Part shown: positions 1-5,899 of the stretch, piece after piece | Position numbering within the stretch: position 1 is the first letter of the stretch | Layout: each line of letters opens with the position of its first letter | Assembly: GCA_021784715.1 (NCBI GenBank) | Contig: JAJYHP010000090.1 | Span: 1 to 8,672, forward strand | DNA length: 8,672 bases | Origin: a bacterium | GTDB taxonomy: Bacteria > Eremiobacterota > Eremiobacteria > Baltobacterales > Baltobacteraceae | Direction: 5' to 3' | Translations under genes and position numbers: made by a program | The notes under the pieces: model-generated | The model's database searches: none | What the model saw: only the letters and a program-made list of their open reading frames with translations | Told to the model about the DNA's origin: nothing

Positions 1-18
1 GTACCCTCACTCCCCACA

Positions 19-44
19 TCCGAGCCGCGAGCGTCTAGCTCGGA
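19..44. repeat. 7-bp inverted repeat
   Basis: TCCGAGC (19-25) and GCTCGGA (38-44) are perfect inverted complements around a 12-base loop. There is no T-run on either side, so this is not a convincing intrinsic terminator. It may belong to the same repeat-rich element that continues to about 209. Confidence 0.4.
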
Positions 45-107
45 GCGGTGCGCTGCAGTCGCGCGGGAGCGCCTCAGCACTCGCGCCTCGGTACGCCGCC
101 TCGATAC

Positions 108-122
108 GGCTGCTACGCAGCC
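108..122. repeat. Compact 6-bp stem hairpin with 3-base loop
   Basis: GGCTGC (108-113), TAC loop, GCAGCC (117-122) form a perfect hairpin. The left arm also overlaps a second possible pairing, GCCG (95-98) with CGGC (107-110), so two alternative foldings compete. It directly abuts the 24-bp tandem repeat, as the palindromic core of a REP-like element would. No U-tract follows on either strand. Confidence 0.5.
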
Positions 123-123
123 C

Positions 124-209
124 ACTCGGCGTGACATGGGCCGCGCTACTCGGCGTGACATGGGCCGCGCTACTCGGCGTGACAAGGGCCGCGCTACTCG
201 GCGTGACAG
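124..209. repeat. 24-bp tandem direct repeat, about 3.5 copies
   Basis: Copies start at 124, 148, 172 and 196, giving three full 24-bp units and a partial fourth that ends at about 209. Each begins ACTCGGCGTGACA and continues with a GGGCCGCGCT block. The first two copies are identical; the third carries A instead of T at its variable position (ACAAGG for ACATGG). The constant period and near-identity point to recent expansion by slippage or unequal crossover. The units are contiguous with no spacers, so this is not a CRISPR. Function is unknown. Confidence 0.9.
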
Positions 210-214
210 AGCGC

Positions 215-234
215 GCGCCGTGCGATGACGGCGC
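215..234 (-). terminator. Hairpin immediately after the trxB stop codon; weak terminator candidate
   Basis: GCGCCG (215-220) and CGGCGC (229-234) form a 6-bp GC stem with an 8-base loop directly after the trxB TAA. On the trxB transcript the hairpin is followed by GCGCGCTCTGTC, with no run of U. It therefore lacks the tract that defines an intrinsic terminator. It may instead protect the 3' end or be part of the adjacent repeat element. Confidence 0.3.
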
Positions 235-1170
235 TTACAGGACCGCGGCGGCGTCGAGTTCGTGCGCCTCGAGATACTTCTCTACGTCGATCGCGGCGCG
301 GCAGCCAGCACCGGCCGCGGTGATCGCCTGTTTGTAGCGGATATCGTTCACGTCGCCGGCGACGAATACACCCTCGACGTTGGTAAGCGTGCCGTTCGGC
401 GAGATGATGTAGCCGTGCGAATCGAGATCGAGTTGTCCGGCGAAGATCGAGGTGTTCGGCGTATGGCCGACGGCGATGAAAAGCGCGTCGGCTTTGAAAT
501 CCGAGAGCGTCCCATCGACGAGGTTGCGCAACCGGAGCCCCGTCATCTTCTCCTCGCCGAGAACTTCTTCGACGGCGGTGTTCCAGATGAAGTCGATTTT
601 CGGATTATTCACGGCACGTTCGGCCATGATCTTACTCGCCCGTAATGAGTCGCGACGATGGATCACGGTCACGCGGCTCCCGAAACGGGTGAGAAAGATC
701 GCTTCTTCCATCGCCGAATCGCCGCCGCCGACGACGACGATCTCTTTCTCGCGGAAGAATGCGCCATCACAGGTCGCGCAGGTCGAAATGCCGCGTCCGC
801 GGAGACGTTCCTCGCCTGGAACGTCGAGCCAGCGAGCGCTCGCACCGGTCGCCACGATGACTGTCCGCGATTCGTAGCTCTTCTCGGCGGTTCGCACCAC
901 CAGAGGGCGCTGCGAAAAATCGACGCTCACGGCATCTTCGTTGAGAATGCGGGCGCCAAACGACTCCGCTTGGGCGCGAAAACGCTCCATCAATTCGGGG
1001 CCTAAGATTCCGTCCGGAAAGCCCGGGTAGTTCTCCACCTCGGTGGTCAGCATCAACTGCCCTCCGTAGAGGCCACCAGCGAGGACGAGCGGTTCGAGGT
1101 TCGCACGCGCGGCATAGATCGCTGCCGTGAGACCGGCGGGGCCGGAGCCGATAATCGTTACACGTTCCAT
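235..1170 (-). CDS. trxB: Thioredoxin reductase (NADPH)
   Basis: This is a cytoplasmic FAD flavoenzyme that uses NADPH to reduce the disulfide of thioredoxin. The 311-residue length is normal for the low-molecular-weight bacterial enzyme. Visible motifs, in order, are the FAD dinucleotide fold GSGPAG (8-13), ENYPGFP (46-52), the redox-active CATC followed by DG (131-136), the NADPH fold GGGDSAMEEA (148-157), HRR (171-173) for the 2'-phosphate of NADPH, and the C-terminal FAD motif VAGDV (270-274). The ATG at 1170 is chosen because the FAD motif begins a few residues later and AAGAGAG lies 4 bases upstream; the same frame stays open beyond it, but that extension looks non-coding and would cross the divergent promoter region. 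No thioredoxin gene is visible nearby. It is divergent from the HTH-hydrolase gene and may share control with it. Confidence 0.96.
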   Translation of the reverse strand: MERVTIIGSGPAGLTAAIYAARANLEPLVLAGGLYGGQLMLTTEVENYPGFPDGILGPELMERFRAQAESFGARILNEDAVSVDFSQRPLVVRTAEKSYESRTVIVATGASARWLDVPGEERLRGRGISTCATCDGAFFREKEIVVVGGGDSAMEEAIFLTRFGSRVTVIHRRDSLRASKIMAERAVNNPKIDFIWNTAVEEVLGEEKMTGLRLRNLVDGTLSDFKADALFIAVGHTPNTSIFAGQLDLDSHGYIISPNGTLTNVEGVFVAGDVNDIRYKQAITAAGAGCRAAIDVEKYLEAHELDAAAVL

Positions 1171-1204
1171 GACGCTCTCTTCGACCGCACGGGCGAGTGC
1201 TCCG

Positions 1205-1234
1205 GTTGCGCGGGGAGCAACGTGCCAGCGCAAC
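1205..1234. promoter_or_regulatory. Inverted repeat in the trxB / HTH-hydrolase divergent intergenic region; candidate operator
   Basis: GTTGCGC (1205-1211) and GCGCAAC (1228-1234) form a perfect 7-bp inverted repeat with a 16-base spacer. A further GCAAC lies inside it at 1217-1221, giving three GTTGC/GCAAC half-sites within 30 bases. The site sits between two divergent start codons (1170 and 1251), where a shared operator would be expected. I could not find convincing -35/-10 boxes for either direction. A regulatory role, possibly involving the HTH domain of the gene at 1251, is inference. Confidence 0.35.
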
Positions 1235-1250
1235 GTCGAAGAGCCTTCCG

Positions 1251-2111
1251 ATGAACGAGTGGCCGAAAATCGAGCTTGAAGATACGGTCGGAGACGTGCT
1301 ACGGAAAACGATGCGCGGGCAGCGCCTCGATCCACAAGCGCTGGCAAAAGCGACCAATATCGCAACAACCTCCCTCGAAAGCTGGCTCGCGGAGCGCGCC
1401 TTCCCGAATGCCGACGAAGCCGCCCGGCTCGCGGCAGCGCTCGGAATGGATGCGCGCCGATTTCAGCAGCGCGTGGCAGGGGCGTGGTATCCCGGCGAGG
1501 TCGCCACTCCACGCGTTCGTCGACACGCCCAACGACCGCATCCGAGCAACGGATATATCGCGTACTCATCGGCAGAGGGCGGAAGCGCCGCGCTCGTCGA
1601 TCCGGCGGGCGACCCGGAGGTACTCCTCGCGCGGTTGCGCGAGCGACGGATCGATCTGGAATATATTTTAGTCACGCACAGACACGACGACCATTGCGAC
1701 GCGGCGGGAGCGGTAGCAACCGCCTATCCCGATGCGCGTATCGTCATGCACGAAATCGACGCACCTGCGATCGGAGCGCTCGCGAAGCGGGCGCTCCCCG
1801 TGCGAAAAGGGGAGCGGCTCGCATTCGGCGCGACCGCCATCGCATCGCTCCCGACGCCGGGGCACACCGACGGTTCCTCCTGTTTTCTCATCGACGATCT
1901 GCTCTTTACCGGCGACACGCTCTTTGCCGGCAGCGTCGGTGCTTGCTTCGGCGATCGCTTCGGCTACGCCGACCTCCTCGCGAGTATACGTCGCGAACTC
2001 TTCACGCTTCCCGACGATACCGCCGTCTTTCCGGGGCACGGGCCACCGACGCGCGTCGGATGGGAACGCAACGAAAATCCCTTCTTCCTCGATAAGGATT
2101 CCGCACGATGA
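1251..2111 (+). CDS. XRE-like HTH domain fused to MBL-fold (YcbL / glyoxalase II-like) metallo-hydrolase
   Basis: This 286-residue protein has two parts. Residues about 11-73 look like a small XRE-type helix-turn-helix bundle, with helices near GDVLRKTMRG, DPQALAKATNI, TTSLESWLAERAF and ADEAARLAAALGM. Residues about 100-275 are a metallo-beta-lactamase-fold hydrolase. Its metal ligands are intact: HRHDDH (143-148), PGH (203-205), GD (221-222) and PGH (261-263). The ending GHGPPT...NPFF resembles YcbL-type glyoxalase II relatives, which hydrolyse thioesters, but the substrate is not identifiable. The ATG at 1251 is chosen because GAAGAG lies 7 bases upstream and the HTH begins just after it. 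A GTG at 1197 would add 18 residues and swallow the intergenic inverted repeat. The stop overlaps the next start by four bases (ATGA). The HTH call is from sequence pattern only and less secure than the hydrolase. Confidence 0.88.
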   Translation: MNEWPKIELEDTVGDVLRKTMRGQRLDPQALAKATNIATTSLESWLAERAFPNADEAARLAAALGMDARRFQQRVAGAWYPGEVATPRVRRHAQRPHPSNGYIAYSSAEGGSAALVDPAGDPEVLLARLRERRIDLEYILVTHRHDDHCDAAGAVATAYPDARIVMHEIDAPAIGALAKRALPVRKGERLAFGATAIASLPTPGHTDGSSCFLIDDLLFTGDTLFAGSVGACFGDRFGYADLLASIRRELFTLPDDTAVFPGHGPPTRVGWERNENPFFLDKDSAR

Positions 2112-2842
2112 CCTCGTCCCCACTCTGGTACCGCATGCGCGGGCTCATGATGTTCCTCATCGTCTTCTTGAGCTTCTATCTCGCATACGGCATCTCGAAC
2201 GCGAGCGGTCAATCGACGTTGCCTACGGCCTGGCAACTCGCGGGCGACAACGGGATCGAACGCTTTCGGCTCGTTTTCGCCATCGCCGCACTCTTTCCGA
2301 TCGCGACGTTCTGGTTGCGGTGTTGGGGCGCCGCCTATCTGCGTGCGTCGACGGTCTGGGCGGCCGACGCCTCGGCGAGCCGCCTCATCGTCGCGGGGCC
2401 ATTTCGCTATCTACGCAATCCTCTCTACCTCGGCAACCTGCTGATGCTTCCGTGGATAGCGCTTTTGATGCCGCCGTCGGGCATCCCCATACTCGTCGTG
2501 GCGATGCTTCTTTTTGTTACGGCGCTTTCGCGCCACGAAAGCGCCGTGCTCCACGATCGCTTCGGCGCCGAATACGATGCCTACGCCGCAAAACTTCACG
2601 CGCTCTTTCCTCACGCGCCGGTCCCGGCGTCGAGCGACGCCCCAACTCCGAACTGGGGCGATGGCGTGCGTTCCGAAATATTGACGTTGTTTTTTGCCGC
2701 GCTCGCCATCGCCATCGCCATAGCGCCGATGCTGCTCGTCAATCGTTGGCTCTGGGGCGTCGTGCTGCTCGGATACCTCCTGCAACGTTTCCTCGCGCGC
2801 CGAGATCCCCAAAAGGGCGAGGCGGACGCGCCGCAGGAATGA
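2108..2842 (+). CDS. Isoprenylcysteine carboxyl methyltransferase / phospholipid methyltransferase family membrane protein
   Basis: This is a 244-residue integral membrane protein of the ICMT/PEMT superfamily, which uses S-adenosylmethionine to methylate membrane-associated substrates. The family signature is clear: GPFRYLRNPLYLGN (97-110), then, after a membrane segment (about 123-140), RHESAVLHDRFGAEYDAY (142-159), the stretch that carries the SAM-binding acidic residue in relatives. Hydrophobic segments lie at about 11-30, 54-72, 108-122, 123-140, 191-210 and 213-229; the last two follow the methyltransferase core and are an extra C-terminal pair. The substrate cannot be read from sequence; bacterial members act on diverse lipids or thiols. 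The start ATG overlaps the stop of the HTH-hydrolase gene by four bases, with AAGGA at 2094-2098 as ribosome binding site, so the two are translationally coupled. It converges on the ABC permease gene with a 6-bp gap. Confidence 0.85.
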   Translation: MTSSPLWYRMRGLMMFLIVFLSFYLAYGISNASGQSTLPTAWQLAGDNGIERFRLVFAIAALFPIATFWLRCWGAAYLRASTVWAADASASRLIVAGPFRYLRNPLYLGNLLMLPWIALLMPPSGIPILVVAMLLFVTALSRHESAVLHDRFGAEYDAYAAKLHALFPHAPVPASSDAPTPNWGDGVRSEILTLFFAALAIAIAIAPMLLVNRWLWGVVLLGYLLQRFLARRDPQKGEADAPQE

Positions 2843-2848
2843 GATCGG

Positions 2849-3619
2849 CTACGCGCGGAGCTTGTAACCGATTGCGATGAGGCGAAGGGCGACGCTCACC
2901 GAGATCGCCGCGAGCACCGCGATCGCGCCAAGCGAATAGCCAAGTGGAAGGTAACCGCTGCCGGTATAACTATACCGAAATGCATCGATGATATAAAAGA
3001 TCGGATTGAAGAGTTCGACCGCACGAAGATTCGCCGGCAACATCGTCGCCGAGGTAAAGACCCCACCGACGAACGTGAGCGGCGTGATGACGAAAGTTAC
3101 GAAGGCGGCGATATGATCGAAGCGTTCGGCCATCAATCCAAAAATCAATCCCAACGACGAGAATAGCGTCGTAACGAGCACGATGCAGAGGACCGCGAGC
3201 CACCAATTTTGAGGCACCGCGTGGACCAGAAGAACGCCGAGCCCGCCGATGAGAATGGCGATGAGAAAGGCGCGAGCGAGGCTTCCCATGAGAAACCCCA
3301 CGAGGATCTCTCCCGCGGCGAGCGGAGCGACCAACAACTCTTGGATGGAGTTCATAAATCGCCCCTGAAAAAACGAACTCGCACACTCGTCGTACGCCGT
3401 CGAGATCGTCTGCAGCATGATCAGGCCGGGGATGAGGAACTGCGCGTAACTCACACCCCCGACGTTCTGGATGCGGCTTCCGATCGCGAGACCGAAGATG
3501 AACACGTAGAGCAAGGTGGTGATCACCGGCGGCCATACCACCTGATTGATTACCTTCAACGAGCGCACGATTTCGCGTTTCGCCACGGTGAGCAAGCCCA
3601 CCCAATTAACGGCGTTCAT
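2849..3619 (-). CDS. ABC-2 type transporter permease, YadH-like
   Basis: This 256-residue protein with about six membrane segments is the membrane half of an ABC exporter. From memory it matches E. coli YadH well: PPVIT (30-34), a first membrane segment ending in IGSRI (46-50), FLIPGLIM (61-68), SSFF...IQELLVAP (81-99, the cytosolic coupling region), and the ABC-2 signature ITPLTFVGGVF...LP...NP (178-206) near the C-terminus. Length is normal for the family. The ATG at 3619 is chosen because it overlaps the stop of the ATPase gene by four bases and has GGAG at 3628-3631; a longer open frame upstream would lie over the ATPase gene. Substrates of the Yad-type, Nod-factor-type and drug-type ABC-2 exporters differ, and nothing here specifies one. 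It is the last gene of the minus-strand operon and pairs with the preceding ATPase. Confidence 0.92.
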   Translation of the reverse strand: MNAVNWVGLLTVAKREIVRSLKVINQVVWPPVITTLLYVFIFGLAIGSRIQNVGGVSYAQFLIPGLIMLQTISTAYDECASSFFQGRFMNSIQELLVAPLAAGEILVGFLMGSLARAFLIAILIGGLGVLLVHAVPQNWWLAVLCIVLVTTLFSSLGLIFGLMAERFDHIAAFVTFVITPLTFVGGVFTSATMLPANLRAVELFNPIFYIIDAFRYSYTGSGYLPLGYSLGAIAVLAAISVSVALRLIAIGYKLRA

Positions 3620-4332
3620 CGCGTCAACTCCAAAAACACGTCTTGCAGGTCGCGATCGCGAACGAGATCGCTCGTATCTTGTTCGGTGACGATCCGCCCC
3701 GCGCGAACGATGGCGATGCGTTTGCAGAGCGCCTCGGCCTCCTCTAAATAATGCGTGGTCAGAACGATCGTCGTTCCATCGGCATTGAGTCGCCGGAGAA
3801 GATCCCACAACTCGAGGCGCAGCTCCACATCCACCCCCGCCGTCGGTTCGTCGAGAACCAGAAGCTTCGGTTCGTGGATCAGCGAACGCGCGATCATCAA
3901 TCGTCGCTTCATACCGCCGGAGAGTTTCGTGTACTCGCCATTCGCTTTATCCGCCAGCGAGAAACGTTCGAGCAAGTCGTCGGCACGCGCGCGCACCTTC
4001 GCTCCGCGCAGCCCGAAGTAGCCCGCCTGATAGATCAGGATATCTCGTATCGAAAGGTAACGATCGAGATTAATCTCTTGCGGACAGAGCCCGATCAGGC
4101 GCCGAGCCTCCCTCCACTGCCGTTCGGTGTCGAATCCGAAGATCGAAATCTTTCCCGAAGTCGGACGCACGAGCCCGACGCACGCCCCGATCGTCGTCGT
4201 CTTGCCGGCGCCGTTGGGGCCGAGAAACCCGAAGAACGCCCCCTGCGGCACGTTCATCGAGATCCCGTCGACCGCAATAAATTCGCCATACCGCTTCACC
4301 AAGCCGTCGATCTGTAGCGCGAACTCGCTCAT
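3616..4332 (-). CDS. ABC transporter ATP-binding protein, YadG-like
   Basis: This is the cytoplasmic ATPase that powers the neighbouring permease. All nucleotide-binding motifs are present in the 238 residues: Walker A GPNGAGKTT (38-46), Q-loop PQE (84-86), signature LSGGMKRRLMIAR (137-149), Walker B LLVLDEPTAGVD (157-168) and the switch His in TTHYLEEAE (192-200). The stretch from the signature to the switch His closely resembles E. coli YadG. YadG and most drug-exporter ATPases of this class run to about 300 residues; this one stops soon after the nucleotide-binding domain and lacks the C-terminal extension. The ATG at 4332 overlaps the stop of the phosphoesterase gene by four bases, and the stop overlaps the permease start by four, so all three are translationally coupled. 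I see no strong ribosome binding site before it. Confidence 0.95.
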   Translation of the reverse strand: MSEFALQIDGLVKRYGEFIAVDGISMNVPQGAFFGFLGPNGAGKTTTIGACVGLVRPTSGKISIFGFDTERQWREARRLIGLCPQEINLDRYLSIRDILIYQAGYFGLRGAKVRARADDLLERFSLADKANGEYTKLSGGMKRRLMIARSLIHEPKLLVLDEPTAGVDVELRLELWDLLRRLNADGTTIVLTTHYLEEAEALCKRIAIVRAGRIVTEQDTSDLVRDRDLQDVFLELTR

Positions 4333-5054
4333 GGAATGATGCTCGTCAGGCGTTTGTAACGATGGCGGCGCAGGGTCGCGATGAGCCGCATGCTGCCGGG
4401 TATTCCACACTCCGAGAGCTGCGTCGCGACGCGCTTGACGTCGAAATCGACACGACGGTGTTTTACTTGCCAACCACCGGAGCGTAGCGTGAGCAGTGCG
4501 TAGCACGCGCGTGGGTCGCCGTCCTTCGGCAGCCCGGCCGAAGCGACGTTCACCAGCAATCGACCGCGCCACGAACGCACGTAGGGGAGATGCAGGTGGC
4601 CGAAAGCGATCACCGGGGCCGCCTCCGAGCCGATCATTCGCTCTAACGTTGCATCGTCGGCATCGGGCCAGAGGTGCTCGTCGTCATTCGTGGGATTGGC
4701 ATGGACTACCAGCAGTTCTTCGGGCGCTTCACCGATGCGCAATGCGAAGGGAAGATCGCGCAACCACGCAAGCCATTTCTCCCCGAGCTCTCGGCGCGTC
4801 CATGCGAGGCGCGCCTCCTCGCCCTCGAAGCGCTCTTCCCCGGGCATCGCAAGATAGCGATCGGTATTCCCGCGCACGCATTGCGCGCCGATCTCGGAGA
4901 GGCGCTGCAATACTTTTCGGGGCCGCGGCCCATCCGCGCAAAGATCGCCCGCAGCGACGATCGCATCTGCGCCCCCTTGCGCGGCCAGGTCGGCGAGGCA
5001 GGCATCGAGCGCCACGAGATTTCCGTGGATGTCGGAAAAGATCGCAACGCGCAT
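4329..5054 (-). CDS. Calcineurin-like metallophosphoesterase (YfcE / MJ0936-like)
   Basis: This cytoplasmic binuclear-metal phosphoesterase has 241 residues. The ligand motifs are complete: FSDIHGN (6-12, with D8 and H10), GDLCADGP (36-43), GNTD (62-65), VVHANP (116-121) and GHLH (152-155). Family members hydrolyse phosphodiesters or phosphomonoesters; small relatives include YfcE, and the particular substrate is not predictable. The ATG at 5054 places the first metal motif at residue 6, as usual. A GTG at 5066 is a serious alternative, since it would make a 4-base GTGA overlap with the upstream stop, like the other junctions of this operon, and add only four residues. The stop overlaps the ATPase start. 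It lies between a degenerate amidinohydrolase-fold gene and the ABC exporter, and unlike the two genes upstream of it in the operon it looks catalytically intact. Confidence 0.9.
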   Translation of the reverse strand: MRVAIFSDIHGNLVALDACLADLAAQGGADAIVAAGDLCADGPRPRKVLQRLSEIGAQCVRGNTDRYLAMPGEERFEGEEARLAWTRRELGEKWLAWLRDLPFALRIGEAPEELLVVHANPTNDDEHLWPDADDATLERMIGSEAAPVIAFGHLHLPYVRSWRGRLLVNVASAGLPKDGDPRACYALLTLRSGGWQVKHRRVDFDVKRVATQLSECGIPGSMRLIATLRRHRYKRLTSIIP

Positions 5055-5062
5055 GCCTTCGC

Positions 5063-5899
5063 TCACGATCGCGCGACCGCCAAAACCAACGAGGACGGCG
5101 TCATCCCGATCTTCGTAAATTCGTAGCAATCGAAACACTCGAGACTCACGCCCGCCCGGCTGAGAATGCGAAGGGATTCACGATACCGCAAATCGACGAG
5201 CGCGTGGCGCTCGTTGAGCAGCATCAATCCCGCCGCTCGCTCCTCACCACGCGGTAGGACGATGCGTTGTAATCCCACGAAGGCAGACGCATCGACCGCA
5301 TCGTCGACGAAGGCGATGGTTTGGGGATCGATCGGCGCTACGACCGATCGCAAGGAGAAGCTCTTTCGCGCGATCTCGACGTGCGTACAGTGGTAACCGT
5401 GAGCGGTCAGCAAGGAAGCCATGCCGCGGCGTCCGAGTTCGTTGCTCAAGGCTCCCACGCCGAGAAAAGCGCGCGCGCCGAGCAATAGCACGTCGTCGCC
5501 GCTAAAAAACGCCGGGGCTGCGATATGCCCCGCAATTGGAATCTCTTCGCGGGCGAATGCGGCACGCGTACGATCGGTCGCAGCGCGTCGCTCCATGACG
5601 CTGGGACGCATGATCGCGACGCCGTCTTCGAGGCAAACCGCACTTTGCGCTACCGCGCTCTCCAGCGGGTCGAGCGCCGAGCCGGCAATCTCGATAATTT
5701 CAACGCCGAACGAAACGAGCAGTTTGCGGAGATTTTCATGTTGTTCGAGCGCGCGCGCGTAAATCGCCGACGGCTCCGATGGGAGGGGGACGGCGCGTTC
5801 GATCGCCGCGCTCGGCCGCACCAGCGCCGCGCGCCGCAGCATTCCGGTCGGCGACCCGATGAGCCGTGGACCGTAGTGTAGTTGAACGTTACCGCTCAT
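5063..5899 (-). CDS. Dimethylargininase (DDAH)-fold protein, catalytic residues apparently lost
   Basis: This 278-residue protein of the arginine deiminase / DDAH superfamily has the usual length. Active DDAH hydrolyses methylated arginines using Cys, His and acidic residues. Framework segments visible are RPS (28-30), QHENLRKLLVSFGVEIIEI (53-71), SGDDVLLLGARAFLGVG (133-149), LPRGEERAAGLMLLNERHALV (215-235) and FTKIGMTPSSLVL (261-273). By my eye alignment, the catalytic motif GGLTC(L/S)S reads IGMTPSS, with Pro 268 for Cys. LHLKS reads FSLRS, with Ser 182 for His. The substrate-binding DSVFVED reads ESAVAQS (80-86), and the RTN after the GD strand reads LSN. A binding or regulatory role is therefore likelier than catalysis. 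The frame is clean, without stops or frameshift signs, and codon use resembles its neighbours, so the gene is not decaying. It has a good AAAGGA ribosome binding site (5907-5912). Its start overlaps the stop of the upstream secreted-protein gene by four bases. Confidence 0.75.
   Translation of the reverse strand: MSGNVQLHYGPRLIGSPTGMLRRAALVRPSAAIERAVPLPSEPSAIYARALEQHENLRKLLVSFGVEIIEIAGSALDPLESAVAQSAVCLEDGVAIMRPSVMERRAATDRTRAAFAREEIPIAGHIAAPAFFSGDDVLLLGARAFLGVGALSNELGRRGMASLLTAHGYHCTHVEIARKSFSLRSVVAPIDPQTIAFVDDAVDASAFVGLQRIVLPRGEERAAGLMLLNERHALVDLRYRESLRILSRAGVSLECFDCYEFTKIGMTPSSLVLAVARS

Larger units (their letters stand above)
1..234. other. Non-coding region downstream of trxB, rich in inverted and tandem repeats
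   Basis: I see no credible gene in this stretch. The one open frame here, starting at 131 on the plus strand, is a translation of the tandem repeat and runs on antisense to the end of trxB. The region holds a 7-bp inverted repeat (19-44), a compact hairpin (108-122), a 24-bp tandem repeat (124-209) and a hairpin next to the trxB stop codon (215-234). Read on the minus strand, the order is TGTCACGCCGAGT boxes, a GC hairpin, then CGTATCGAGGCGGCGTACC. This resembles a dispersed REP-like intergenic element. Only one locus is visible here, so dispersal in the genome is inferred. Confidence 0.6.

Noticed and set aside
124..209. CRISPR array
   Set aside because: The repeats are contiguous with no variable spacers, and there are no cas genes.
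131..337. Short plus-strand reading frame with an 8-residue repeat
   Set aside because: It is a translation of the 24-bp DNA tandem repeat and then runs antisense into the end of trxB. The period of 24 keeps the frame open automatically.
1171..1250. Sigma-70 promoters for trxB and the HTH-hydrolase gene
   Set aside because: TTGCGC at 1206 resembles a -35 box, but no acceptable -10 box follows at 16-18 bases in either direction.
1171..1569. N-terminal extension of about 130 residues to thioredoxin reductase
   Set aside because: The frame stays open only by GC-rich chance. The extension is Arg-rich with no domain, overlaps the opposite-strand HTH gene, and the FAD motif fits a start at 1170.
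2843..2848. Shared terminator between the convergent methyltransferase and permease genes
   Set aside because: The gap is only 6 bp and I could not find a stem followed by a U-run on either strand nearby.
5063..5110. Frameshift explaining the missing catalytic Cys of the DDAH-fold protein
   Set aside because: Reading the other frames around the TPSS codons gives no Cys at the equivalent place, and the protein continues with family-like residues on both sides. A substitution is the simpler reading.
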